Shown here: positions 10,610 to 21,987 of the stretch, piece by piece | How the letters are laid out: the number at the start of each line of letters is the position of its first letter | How positions within the stretch are numbered: position 1 is the first letter of the stretch | NCBI GenBank assembly: GCA_025175895.1 | Contig: CM045988.1 | Location: forward strand, 10,879,647-10,943,646 | Reading direction: 5' to 3' | Origin: Wurfbainia villosa | Taxonomy: Eukaryota > Streptophyta > Magnoliopsida > Zingiberales > Zingiberaceae | DNA length: 64,000 nt | Translations under genes and position numbers: made by a program | The notes under the pieces: generated by a model | Seen by the model: the letters and a program-made list of their open reading frames with translations, nothing else | Told to the model about the DNA's origin: nothing | The model's database searches: none

Positions 10610-11879
10610 CAGGTTGTGTTTCGACATAATCGTAAAATTGGTTTTGCAATAGTCATAATGTATTTCTAGAAATTTTCTAAATTTTGGAAATTTAGAAGTA
10701 TTTATGGAAATTTTCAATTTTGGAAAGTCTAGAAGTATTTATGGAAATCTTTCACTTTTGGAAAGTTAGAAGTATTTATGGAAATTGATATTTTCCATAA
10801 ATAAAATATTTGATTAGATTCTGGAAATTTGTTTCCTAATTTAATCATGATTTGATTTGGAAAATCAAATCTTAAAATATTTTATTTCCATAAGTAGTTT
10901 TAATGATTTAGGAAATTGGTTTCCTAAATAGATTTTCCTTAATCAAATAATTCCATGAATAAAATATGTGATTAAATTTGGAAATTTGTTTCCTAATTTA
11001 ATTATGATTTGATTTGGAGAATCAAATCTTAAACATATTTTATTTTCATAAATAGTTATGACATATAAGGAAATTATATACATGACATAATTGTATGTCA
11101 TGTAATTGCATTAGATGCATAACATTATGTCATGCGTGTCGTGACATGTAGATGTATGCCATGTATGTCATGTCATGTAGATAATAGTTATTTGCATGCA
11201 AAGAGGATGAGACATAAAAAACCCTTAAACAATATTAAAGCCTACACCTTCCATTAATATGGTTAGAACCAGAGTTCCGTTTCTTGTTTGGGTTGTTGGA
11301 CTCTCTCCAAGCCCGGCTCAAACCCGAACATGTTCAAACCATGGAATAGTTTAATACTAATATGGTAAGAGTCAGAGGTCAATCGTTAGCTTTGGTTGTT
11401 GGACTCTCTCCAAGCTGGGCTAATTGGTTGAATGCGCTCTAACCATATTAAAACTATGTCCCGATTAATGGGTTTGCTTTAACCTGGAGCATCGGCTTGT
11501 TGGACTCTCTCCAAGGTCGATGTAAAGGGAGGTGAAGTTGGGTGCTATGCATATGATGCATACTTGTTAATGTGTTAACAACCCGATGTATGTGTGAACA
11601 TTCAATTAGTTGATAGCACATTGTGATAGTTGCATATACGTGATATGCATATAGTTGATACCTACCATCGAGTTATGAATGGCTTGGACTCTCTCCAAGG
11701 TTGTTCATAACTATGATGGATATCAGCCCATTCGGAGATGGACCTACAATCTCCCGAAGTGATTTTGGGGTTTTTGAAATTCGAAAAATGAATGGGATTT
11801 ATAAATGTATATTGATGCATTTTTAAAATCATCTTTCTCATATATGCTCGTTTTGTATTTCTAAGTTAATATATTGATC
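10610..11879 (+). other. Untranslated leader of H, inverted-repeat rich
   Basis: No open frame of coding character. 10660-10800 holds three or four copies of an AGAAGTATTTATGGAAAT-type unit. 10840-10895 and 10995-11050 are two copies of a TTTGATTTGGA-AATCAAATC inverted repeat. 11281-11719 holds the hairpin array described separately. Packaging and dimerisation signals of retroelements normally lie in this interval. Confidence 0.75.
11281..11719 (+). promoter_or_regulatory. Array of four stem-loops with a common apical hairpin
   Basis: TTGGA-CTCTC-TCCAA (5-bp stem, 5-nt loop) occurs at 11296-11310, 11399-11413, 11500-11514 and 11684-11698. Each copy is extended by its own self-complementary arms. 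Copy 2: TTAGC (11386-11390) with GCTAA (11419-11423). Copy 3: CATCGGCT (11490-11497) with GGTCGATG (11515-11522). Copy 4: GTTATGAATGGC (11672-11683) with the complement ending at 11711, then CCATC (11665) with GATGG (11715). Copy 1 has a weaker wobble-rich lower stem. The same four hairpins are found in B (38519-38955) with pair-preserving substitutions. The role is unknown; position suggests RNA packaging, dimerisation or translation control. Confidence 0.75.
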
Positions 11880-12472
11880 ATGATGTGTTTGAATTTGCGT
11901 TCCATTTTGGATTCAAATAAATTGACTGGGCCGAACTTCTTGGACTTGCTTAGAAACTTGAGAATTGTTCTCAAGGTGAAAAACTTGTGTATGTCCTCGA
12001 AGCATCTCTTCCCGCCCGTCCTAGTGACGATGCAACTTTGGACCAATTGTTGGCCTATCAGAAACATGTGAGTGATTCTGAACAAATGAGTTGCATCATG
12101 CTAGCCACGATGGAACCCAAGCTACGAAAGCAGCATGAGCATATGGATGCTCATATCGTAGTCCTTCATCTTTGTGAGTTGGTTGATGAGCAAGTGAGAT
12201 TCAAAGGTTGAAGTCTGAAGCTCCTCTTCACCTCAGATGCTAGGAGGTTCATCTGTATCTGCTCAATATCTTCAAGTGGGAGTCTTCTCGAGAAGCATGA
12301 GCAGGGCAGTCTGATAGTTGATTCCTCAAGAAAGGTTCTAAGAGGAAGTCAAAGGAACAAATGAAGGGAAAGAAGAGAAGGGCTAAGAAGGTAGAACTAG
12401 CAAAAGGAAACTTGCCATCATTATGGCAAGGAGAGCCATTTATGAAGAAAGTACAAGATTTATCTTGAGTCC
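11880..12472 (+). pseudogene. Decayed gag of H
   Basis: The start at 11880-11885 (two ATGs) matches the MMSLNL start of the B copy. The Angela/Tork-type gag reads NLRSILDSNKLTGPNFLD, then shifts frame near 11980 and continues as YVLEASLP...LLAYQKHVSDSEQMSCIMLATMEPKLRKQ to a stop at 12211. The remaining nucleocapsid part is scrambled. The zinc knuckle reads CHHYGK where CxxCGK is expected, the same second-Cys change as in B. No functional Gag can be made. Confidence 0.8.
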
Positions 12473-13538
12473 GTGAAGAAGGATAAGGCATCGGATGCCC
12501 CATCTTCTTCAGAAATCTTCTTTATTGATTGTCATTCTATTTCCTCAGACACTTGTGTATTCGATACTGGGTGTGGCTCACATATATGTAATGACATGCA
12601 TGGGCTAAGGAATAGAAGAAGACTCGTCAAGGGGAGAGTCAAATTTACATGTTGGGAATGGAGCAACGGTTGCTGCACTCGCCATCGGAACGTATTTGTT
12701 GGAACTCCCTGTAGGACTTGTCTTAGAACTGGACAATTGCTTTTATGTTCCTTCATTGATAAAGAACATCATTTCTATTTCTTGTTTAAATAGAAATGGG
12801 TACCATTTGACTTTTAGTAACAATTGTTGTTACATAACTTTGAATGGAGTTCTTTATGGGACTGGAACTTTAAGCAATGGTGTTTATACGTTGGACGTAT
12901 CCAGTGACATTTTCAATATCGAAGCAAGCAACACGCGTGCTCGAAAGGATAATCAAATAGACTCCTATATGTGGCATTGTCGTCTTGGCCATATAAGCAA
13001 GAAATGCATGTCCGAATTACACCAATGTGCAATTCTGGAATCGTTTGAATTAGATTCATACGATACATGCGAATCATGCTTAAAAGGCAAGATGACTAAG
13101 TTACCTTTTACTGGAAAAGGTGAACGAGTGGGAGAGTTACTAGGTCTAGTACACGATGTATGTGGACCTATGTCAACTCAAGCTTTAGGAGGCTATAGCT
13201 ACTTCATTACCTTCACCGATGATCACTCACGGTTTGGGTATGTGTTCTTGATGAAACACAAGTCTGAAGCCTTTGAAAGGTTCAAAGAATTTAGAAATGA
13301 AGTAGAGAAACAACATGACAAGAGTATTAAAATACTTCGATCGGATCGAGGTGGTGAATACTTAAGTCAAGAGTTTCTTGATTGTCTAAGAGACAATGGC
13401 ATATTGTCTCAATGGACTCCGCCCTATACACCACAGCATAATGGTGTATCTGAGAGGCGTAACCGGACCTTGTTGGACATGGTCAGGTCAATGATGAATC
13501 ATGCGACTCTTCCCAAGTCCTTTGGGGCTATGCATTGA
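12473..13538 (+). pseudogene. H pol, first part: protease and integrase
   Basis: The aspartic protease core is seen as FDTGCGSHIC near 12560-12590, followed by a frameshift between 12630 and 12700. From about 12700 the frame runs through the pre-integrase HHCC zinc finger (MWHCRLGH, then CESC at about 13066-13077) into the integrase core. The second Asp (LRSDRGGEYLS) and the Glu (NGVSERRNRT) are present. At the first Asp the expected HTD reads only HD: the Thr codon is lost near 13151-13156, leaving the Asp one residue closer to the His. A stop at 13536-13538 follows a further shift (SFGAMH). Cleavage of polyprotein and DNA integration would be its roles; the copy is dead. Confidence 0.88.
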
Positions 13539-15528
13539 CGATACCGCTTACTTGTTAAAGAATGCCTACATGTAGTCTCAACTACTCCATATGAGATATG
13601 GAATGGTAAGAAACCTCATGTATCTTACTTGAAGATATGGGGTTGTCCTGCTTATGTGAAGCGGACTGTATCAGACAAACTGGATGCTAAGTCTGATAAA
13701 TGTCTATTTATTGGATACCCTAAGGAAACAAGGGGTTACCAATTTTATCATCCTGTGGAACAAAAGGTGTTTGTTTCAAGGCATGCTGCGTTTCTAGAGA
13801 AAGAGTTTCTCTTGCAAGAAAACAGTGGGAGTATCATCGAGCTTGAGGAGGCTCGAGAGACTCAAATAGACATTGATGAGATACCTGGTGAAGCAACAAA
13901 TGACTCATAGTGATGAGCAATCAGCTGGACCTATTGTAACACCACATCTTCGTAGATCTGGTAGAACACGCAATATTCCTGAGAGATATGGATTTCTCGT
14001 AAGTGAATCAAACGACGTGTTACTCATTGATGATGAGGAGCCTACCAGTTATGAAGAAGTGCTGACAAGTTCAGAAAGGGATAAGTGGCTTGGTGCCATG
14101 AAGTCGGAAATGGATTCCATGTATGAAAACCAAGTTTGGAACTTGGTTGACTCCACCAAGGCATAAAGCCTATAGGGTGCAAGTGGGTTTCAAGAAGAAA
14201 ACGACATGGATGGTAATGTGATTACCTATAAGGCTAGATTGGTGGCGAAAGGATATCCAAAAACAAGGTGTTGATTATGACGAAACCTATTCGCCTGTAG
14301 CTATGCTTAAATCCATTCGGATGCTCCTGGCCATAGCGGCTCATTATGATTATGAGATATGGCAGATGGATGTGAAAACAGCTTTCCTTAATGGAAACTT
14401 GCTCGAGGATGTGTATATGATACAGCCTGAGGGTTTCACATCGGTTGATAAAACCAAGGTATGTAATTTGCGACGGTCCAATTATGGATTGAAGCAAGCA
14501 TCCAGGAGCTGGAATATCCGTTTTGATGAGACAATCAAAAAGTTTGATTTCTCACAAAATCCAGACGAACCTTGTGTGTACAAGAAGGTTAATGAGAGTG
14601 CAGTCGTGTTCCTAGTATTGTATGTCGATGACATACTACTTATAGGAAACGATGTTTCAATCTTACAGTCAGTGAAGGTTTGGTTATCCAAGACATTCTC
14701 CATGAAAGACCTGGGAGAAGCAACCTACATCCTCGGGATTAAGATCTATAGAGATAGATCGAAATGGTTGCTTGGTCTTTCGCAGTCTACATATATAGAC
14801 CGAGTGCTAAAGAGGTTTAGCATGTCGGAATCTAAGAAAGATTTCTTACCCATCAGGCATGGGGTACACCTTTCGAAGTCTATGTGTCCGCGCACAGAAG
14901 ACGAGAGGATTTGCATGAGTAAGATTCCCTATGCATCCGCAATAGGATCTATCATGTATGCTATGTTATGTACGAGGCCCGATGTATAAATGCGCTCGAG
15001 TGTCACGAGCAGATACGATTGATCCAAGAATGGATCATTGGGTGGCTGTTAAGACGATCCTTAAGTACTTGAGAAGAACTAAGGATGTGTTCCTAATATA
15101 TGGAGAAGGGTACATGGTGATACGTGGGTATACGGATGCCAGCTCCAGACAGACAAGGATGATTCCATGTCTCAGTCTGGGTATGTATTCACCTAGAATG
15201 GAGGCGCAATAAGTTGGAAAGGTTCCAAACTTGACACTATAGCGGATTCTGCCACTAAGGCAGAATACGTTGCAGCTTTGGAAGCAGCAAAGGAAGCGGT
15301 TTGGATCAAAAAGTTCATCTATGAACTTGATGTGGTCTCATCAATAATCCAAACATGTGCTTCGCCGCTATCATCTTATCAGAGAGATCATCAGTAGGAA
15401 CGAAATACAAATCGAGAAAATTCCCACTGAAAGGAACTTAGCGAATCCTTTGACTAAGGCATTACCTCAAAGTAAGTTTGAGGGTCATGTTAGAGCTTAT
15501 GGTATTGGATACCGTAGCGATAGACATT
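13539..15528 (+). pseudogene. H pol, second part: integrase C-terminus, RT and RNase H
   Basis: 13629-13910 carries the integrase C-terminal KIWGCPAYVKR...FIGYPKETRGY block. 13873-14166 carries the linker RRSGRT...SYEEVLTS. The RT palm reads from about 14303, with MDVKTAFLNG (catalytic Asp) and YVDD at 14621-14632, then GLKQASRSWN. It ends at a frameshift/stop near 14989. RNase H is in pieces: TDAS near 15135, then SATKAEYVA near 15250 and the NPLTKALP end near 15447-15470. At least four frame breaks. Confidence 0.88.
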
Positions 15529-15530
15529 AG

Positions 15531-15544
15531 GCCAAGTGGGAGTC
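15531..15544 (+). other. Polypurine tract of H
   Basis: GCCAAGTGGGAGTC directly abuts the 3' LTR start TGTTAG. B has the same string in complement at 27631-27645. It primes plus-strand DNA synthesis. Confidence 0.7.
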
Positions 15545-17745
15545 TGTTAGTAATATATGAGAGATGTCCTAAGGCAATCGCCTTATGTATGAACCATTTA
15601 TATGATAAATGAAGATTCACTATTTGAGTATACATATTTTATGTATTTGATTGGATCTTAAACTCATTTACTGAATGTCCACGATACGATTCACAGCATG
15701 AGAGAATTTGTGATTGGATCACAACTAGTGAGTATCTCTACATGTGTAATTGTGATGTATCGAATTATCCTAGTCGATGAATTGATGGATTTGGACACCA
15801 TCATCAAGAGAGCACGAGGTATACTCCTTGGTGTATCCAAGCAGCTGATTCTCACTGGCTGGAGACATAGTGATGTCCGGAGTTAATCGTGGATGCTAGT
15901 TATGGTAACTAGTTCATTGGAGTGACCAGCCGTAAGACTTCATATGGTTCTCCGCATATATAGATATGTCAATGAAGTTCTTACCGTGGCTTAAGTGCGA
16001 TGTTCCTTTGACTTGCGGTATTCAAGTCATCTTGATCATGGAGACTTATGCTTTGACATCTTAAGCAAACATCTCCGAGGAGATGTGGACCCGGGATGAT
16101 TGGGTATAAGTCGAAATGATCGAAGGTGTTTGAATAGCCTATAAAGGATTCACCACTCCTTGCGAGGAGATGTATACCCATGGCCTCTCGTTAGATTGTT
16201 ACTAAAGTCTTTGGCCAAAGCATTACATGTTTAGAGTAAAGTACTCTTCGATACATCTGCAGTAACTAGAATCCGTAGGACGAGGAAATGATACTTGGGC
16301 TAGGTGTGACGTAGTCAGCCTAGTGGGGACTGACACAATAGACCATGTCCTGAACCAAGTGGGTATAAGATGAGTGAAGGGAATGGGGCACGATTCATTC
16401 GAGCCATCAAGGGTTTCAGAAATAGTTCTGGATCAACCGTTGATCTTTTCGGTTAATTGGGGATCATGATGTACTACTAGGTGCCACTCATGATCGTTCT
16501 ATAATTAATGGTTAATTATAGATGGCCAACATAAACCGAGAACCTATTTGGTCACACGCACAACGAGTGTAATCCAAAGGATTTAAAACGAGCTTGAGAA
16601 TGGGATTCTTAGACCGAGAGAAACTATGTTTGGTTGGACTAAACATGAAGCGAGCATGAAATTGTTTCAGTCGCAATGGAAGCGTGGATGGGCCGTGTCT
16701 TATGAAGACATAATGGATGAACCAAAATGGTTTGGTTCTAATCCAATGGATGAGAATAAACCAAAGGGTTTGGTTTATTTTAAACGAATGAACCAAAAGT
16801 TGGTTCGTTTCGTTTTAACTTAAAATAAACCATCATGGTTTGGTTTATTTTAACTTATCTTAATGGAGCGGGTTAACGGGCTTTATGGATATGATCCATT
16901 AACCATTAAGAGAATTAGTTCTCTATAAAATAGGGCTTAAACCCTAACCCTAAAGCTAATCAAGTTTTGGCCGCCCAAACCCCCTCCCTCTCCTATTCGG
17001 CGCCAACACCTAAAGCTGCCGCCGCCCAGCTTGTGTGCAGCCGTCCAAGTCTTTGCCGGCGTCCAAGCTTCAGCCGGAGAATCTCCGGCGACCCTCCGGT
17101 GATCTCCTTTGGGTTCGGTGATAAAGTGAGCTTCCATCTTTCCTTAGCCAGCCTCTATTCCTCCACCAAAAGCTGTCCAGTTTTTCTGGACAGCTTGTTT
17201 CTTTGTTGTCGGAGCATCGTTTGGACGACGGTTAGTGCTCCGACAGCGGCTAACTTACCGGGGATTTGATCTCCGGTAATCCTCTGAGGTGGGGGACGAA
17301 GGATTCGTCAAACGGTTGACGAATACCTCTCCGGAGAAGCGAGTTTTGAGAACTCGTTTTAGGATCCGAATTTGGATTCGGATCGTGATCATCTCTCGAT
17401 CACGTCGTCTTCAACACGAGGCTAGTAACCCGTACGAAGACGAAGCTCGTGACTTAGCGAAGTCATCCCGAGGAGTTCGGCGTAGATACGGATAGAGACA
17501 ATTCTTACGAGGATCGTTCCGGTTGATGCCGTTCCCGCTATACGTCATACGAAAGGTATAACGTAGATAAATTTCTTTTATTGTAAATTTTAATTTACGG
17601 TTATGTCTACACTTGTTGTAATATGCATGCGTGTGTTGTGTGTATTGTAATAAATATAGATTTATTATTTTTAATTGCTTCCGCTCTGCTCATGTTTACG
17701 AAACATGATCGAACACACACACGCCGCGGTGCCGGAAACCCAACA
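15545..17745 (+). repeat. 3' LTR of H
   Basis: 2201 bp, ends GCCGGAAACCCAACA. It retains a segment (about 17186-17243) missing from the 5' LTR that can fold as two hairpins: TGTCCAG...CTGGACA and GTCGGAGCA...TGCTCCGAC. The TSD GATAC follows at 17746-17750. Confidence 0.88.
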
Positions 17746-18735
17746 GATACATACCCTAAACAACTCTCCTAATCCATATCCAATAGATTTTCATCCTTTC
17801 TAATACTTTCCAAAGAATATTCTAGGGTTAGGAGCAGTTAGAGTAGCCTAACATAGCTGAAATAAATATGGGCTAAACATCCTTGATTACCCGAAATCAG
17901 CTCTGGAAGTTGACTCTGTCAGTTAGCAGTCGAATGCCCTTTGCATCAGTCGACTTCCATCAAGGAGAAGTCGACTGATATCTGCAAAATGCAGAAATAA
18001 AAAATTAGAAAATATGAAAAATCATGAAAATTCATATGTATAATACTTATGACAAATATAATGGGTGAAAAATATTTGAAAATTAATTTATCCATAAAAT
18101 AGTGAAATTGATACAAAATTTAAAAATAAGAAAAGCTTCAATGTTTTGAGCCCTCTTTGTATCAAAAGATAGGCTACACCAAGTTTTCTAAAATAATTTT
18201 AAAAACCTATATTGGATCATGATCAATGGGCTCAATGCACATGACTTGCACATTACCTTTCCCCATGATCCACACATGATATAAGATGAGTTTGAGTTCA
18301 TCTAGATGTAAAAACTATGCACCTTGAACTTAACTCATTTCCTAGCATCTCACATATCTCTAAGGTGTATGAAAACACATACAAGTTAATTTGATGTGAG
18401 ATGTGAATTTTGGTTCTTCCTAATTTAAGGTCTCAAGCATTTTGTAAGGCAACACTACTTGATTCCCTTATACATGAGACTTCAAGTCATGTCATAGTCC
18501 TTAACTCAATTTTATTAATGCATGAAATGATCATGGCATAAATATAACATAAATAAGCATGACCAATGATCATGATGTCATGGCATAAATTTAAATCTAA
18601 GTACACATGACATAAAATAAAATCCTAAGCATAATCATGATATTTATATGATAAAAATAAATATGATGTCAAGACATATTATATGATAATCAAAGTATGG
18701 CAAATAAAAGGTATAAGTATAACAATACCTAAATT
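17746..18735 (-). mobile_element. Element I, internal noncoding part (right of H)
   Basis: Parallels 22490-23480 in J (shared CCTAAACAA, CTAATCCATATCCAA and CATGATCAATGG-like strings), so it is the region 3' of gag in the minus-strand sense. No coding frame remains. Truncated before gag by the H-family LTR fragment at 18736. Confidence 0.65.
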
Positions 18736-19421
18736 TTAGTGTTAACTATCGCCGCCCTCCTTGGCCTGACGACCATAACTACCGCCGACTCCCCATGCCG
18801 CCGGCCATCCTCCCTTGGCTCCAGTAACCAAGGACCAGCCGGCCATCTCCTTTGGCCGACACCAACTCCTCCACCACAAGTTGTCCAATTTCGGACAGCT
18901 TGTTGTTCCTTGCATGGAGAGGTCATTTGACCATTGTTTCGTGCTCTGATAGCGACCTACTTTCTGGGGATTGGATCTCCGAAAATCCTCTTGGTAGAGG
19001 ACCAAAGGTTTCGTCAATTGTTTGTGATAACCATTTCCGAGAAGCAAGTTCGTGGAACTCGATTTTGGATCCGAATTTGATTCGGATTGTGATCATCTCT
19101 TGATTACAATGTCTTCGATTCGAGACTAGTATCTCGTGAGAAGACGAGGCTCGTGACTTTGTGAATCTATCCCAACGATACTCGGCGTGGATACGAATTC
19201 ATTCCCGCTTCACGTAATTCGTTCGTCAGGTATACCTAGAGTAGTTTTCCTTTATTGCAAAATTTGAAGTGTCGATTATGTCTACACATGTTGTATCCTT
19301 GCATGCATGTGGTGTGTGTGTTATAATAAATAGTTTATTACTTGTTTTTGATACAACTGTGTGCATGTTTATGAAACGTGTTCGAACACAACACCCATGT
19401 TGGTGCCATGGGAACCCAACA
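18736..19421 (+). repeat. Truncated H/B-family LTR (3' portion)
   Basis: Resembles the R/U5 part of the H LTR from about 9890 on (rich in CCGCC and CCGGCCATC words, then GATCTCCG, GATTCGGAT-GTGATCATCTC, GTGCATGTTTATGAAACGTG) and ends GGGAACCCAACA at 19421. U3 and TATA are missing. No internal domain is attached; gypsy sequence follows directly. Confidence 0.7.
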
Positions 19422-19738
19422 AAAACTTCCTCGAAGAGAATGTTAACAAAACTTTTCGAGTCCATCAGGACTCGAGCCATCTCATAATTTGCAAGTGAGA
19501 CCCTAATTACCAAGGCATCGCTATGATAAAGGAGGATATCTTGAAGATCTTCTGGTCCAAAGTATAGCCGGAGTGCACTTTGGATGGCGTAAGACTTCTG
19601 GGCTCTATTGGAGTCTCCCTCAGTGGGTCCTTCTACAATAACATTAATAACTCTTCTAGTGGGGGTGTCACCGAGAGCAGCTAATGCCCCCTCGCTGGCT
19701 GATTCTTCTTGAGAGACGCCTTCGAGGTTGGGTTGCAC
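19422..19738 (-). pseudogene. K: gypsy protease-region fragment
   Basis: The minus strand encodes FGPEDLQDILLYHSDALVI, then VSLANYEMARVLMDSKSFVNILFEEVF, the pattern of the plant Ty3/gypsy aspartic protease (usual core D-S/T-G). Here the glycine of D-S-G is replaced by Lys (DSK), so it is catalytically dead. The open frame running on to 19226 reads into the flanking LTR and is not part of the gene. 19739-20106 (minus) holds the remains of the gag-protease linker, including HMSEQCFKLQS, with stops. Confidence 0.72.
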
Positions 19739-20106
19739 TGGCCATGGTGGGGGATGAGCTTGCCGTCTTCTATTATAAGGCCCAGGATGAACAACATTAG
19801 GTTGGCACCCTCTCCCTATTCATCCCCCAAACTGCGATTGTAGGTGAGGGTAATTGGCTCTGATACATCTAGCTCGCTTTGCAACTTGAAGCACTGCTCA
19901 CTCATATGCCCATATTTTGTATGGTATTGATAGAAGAACGAAGTTGGGGGATTACAAGGAATCCCTCTGTATGAGACCGAGCATTGAAGAACACCCTGCT
20001 GATCATATACTTTTATTTCCCACTATTTCTATGTTCACGGGAGAGGTAATGCCTCAGTGGCCATAACTCAGAGGGGAGGATGACGGTGAGCTCCCAACAT
20101 CGGGGG

Positions 20107-20350
20107 TCACGGATGAGGCACTTTAGCAAGAAAGGCTCTGGCATATTCTTTTCTGGGAAGTCCCCGTTGAATAGGCGGAAGGTTCCTTTCTGTGGGAGTG
20201 GAAGCAGGATTCTTTTTTGCCCTTCTCACCCTTAACCCTTCCTCCTCATTAATGTATTCTTCAATGTGAGACAATAACTCTTCATAACTGGTGGCTCGCT
20301 TTCTAAACAAGGAACTAAGGAAGGGTCCCTCCTTCAACCCATGAGGGATA
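20107..20350 (-). pseudogene. K: gypsy gag, C-terminal part (interrupted by J)
   Basis: The minus strand reads LKEGPFLSSLFRKRATSYEELL...YINEEEGLRVRR, typical of plant gypsy gag. The upstream half of the same gag is at 43594-43832, beyond the 23-kb insertion J, and the reading frame is continuous if J and one copy of GGATA are ignored. This shows K was inserted into by J. Confidence 0.8.
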
Positions 20351-21987
20351 TGTTAGGACCTATGCGCCCGCTAGAGGGGGGTGAATAGCATTTCATCGTC
20401 GGATGATGGAATTTGATTGCGCTTGCTTCGCAATGTTAGTACGCAGCGGAAATATAAAATATACAATCAAAATAAACACAAGCACAATCACAACACGACG
20501 ATATAATGTGGTTCAGAACCATATGGTCCTACTCCATGGATTGGGCTCGAAAGAGCCCTAGCGATGCAAACACACACCACTAATCAAATATATTCCTTCT
20601 CGACAACAAGTCGGAGGCGGAGAAACCTCATACAAGTATTCTTACAATAATAAGAAACAAATACAAGAAAATACAAGATGAATATACAAAACAACATAAA
20701 GAAAACTTTACAACTATTGCTTTGGAATGCTTGCTTGTTGATTGCTTGAGCCATACTTAAAGACCTTGATTTGTAGCAGCAAAACGCCTCAAAGATGCTC
20801 AAGAAATCGCTACGAAATACCTTCCTTCGTGCTCCTTTTAAACCTGCAACTTGGGTTGGATTTCACCTAGCAGTCGACTGATCGAGACCATCAGTCGACT
20901 GCTCCTGTAGCCGTTGTCTCTCAACGGCATGAGCCACGTTGGATAAGTTCCAACGGATAGACCATCAGTCGACTGATAATACCCATCAGTTGAATGATCG
21001 AGTCATCACTCGACTGTCAAACCCTAAAAGTCAAATCGGGAACTTTCTATCCTTGAATACCCAACTAGCAGTCGAGTGATATCAAGATCAGTCAACTGCT
21101 TGGGCCATCAGTCGATTGCCCAATGTGGGTAGTCGACTGATAGGCCATTTCCTGAAGTCGAACTATAGTCGACTCCCATCAGTCGACTGACCATAATATC
21201 TGTCGACTGATAACCTCATCCATGAGGTTTTAACCCCAAGTATGATGCCCCCATACTTGCTAGACCACCCTTAGACTAGACCTAAGCCTTTTTAGCCACC
21301 TCCATCAGCTTCACGCCTATCGGATCCCTCCAAGTGATCCATGACTTGTTTATCCATACACTAGCCTTCAGGTGCTTCCATCAACTATTATCATGCTAAG
21401 CTAGTCTATACCGCCAAGGTACAATGGACTTACACTGCCAAGACTCCACTTGGACTTTACACTGCCAACCATTGAATTTATGCTGCCAAGACTCCACCCT
21501 TAGACTTTACGCCGCCAATATTCCCCTTGGACATCTCAATTGCCAAGTACCCAAGACTTGGACTTTCGCGACCAAGACTACACCCTTGGACTTACGTGGC
21601 TAAGACTACACCCTTGGACTTTCCTTGCCAGCTTCATGTTAGAATTTCCAATTACCAAGACTCAAGCTTGGACTTTCCCTTGCCAAGACCCATGCTTGGA
21701 CTTTTCATGCCAAGTAAACAAGACTTGGATTTTCCCAAATGCCAAGTGTCCCACTTGGACTTTCCATGCCAAGTACCCATGACATGGACTTTCTTCATCA
21801 CATGATTAACCCTAGTCAATAATCAAAATACCTCTCAAGTCAAACTCGAGTCTGGTCAATCATGACCCGGGTCGATTGCACCAACAATCTCCCCAAAACA
21901 TTGTTAGACATCAATGTCAAACATCAAAACACTACTCGAGTCAAACTCGAGTTTGGTCAATCGTGACCTGGGCCGATTGCACCAACA
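20351..21987 (-). repeat. 3' LTR of J
   Basis: Begins TGTTAGGACCTATGCG on the plus strand and ends GATTGCACCAACA. CTAGAGGGGGGTGAATAGC at 20371-20389; TATA-like sense TTTAAAAGGA near 20822; CAGTCGACTG cluster at about 20870-21220; CCAAG...CTTGG minisatellite at 21415-21800. The last roughly 115 bp is duplicated in tandem, ending at 21887 and 21987. Confidence 0.85.
21415..21800. repeat. Minisatellite of CCAAG...CTTGG units
   Basis: Units of about 28-40 bp, each with CCAAG, a short spacer, CTTGG and ACTTT. Each unit is a small inverted repeat able to form a hairpin. The same array is in I (7560-7760), the right J LTR (43010-43400) and, complemented, in M (45335-45660). Confidence 0.8.

Larger units (their letters stand above)
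8448..17745 (+). mobile_element. Element H: Angela/Tork-like Ty1/copia, full structure, decayed genes
   Basis: Two LTRs (8448-10592 and 15545-17745), PBS at 10597, a 1.27-kb leader, gag, protease, integrase, RT, RNase H and a polypurine tract. It is flanked by GATAT/GATAC, a 5-bp TSD with one change. The right copy is probably original, because J has GATAC at the same target. It sits in element I. All genes carry frameshifts or stops. Element B (25424-43004) is a second copy of the same family in the opposite orientation. Confidence 0.92.

Noticed and set aside
21527..21805. Open frames in two or three overlapping frames encoding repeated LDFPC/TWTF-type peptides (also 42914-43439 and 45228-45727)
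   Set aside because: They are by-products of the CCAAG...CTTGG minisatellite, open in several frames and on both strands, with no family likeness.
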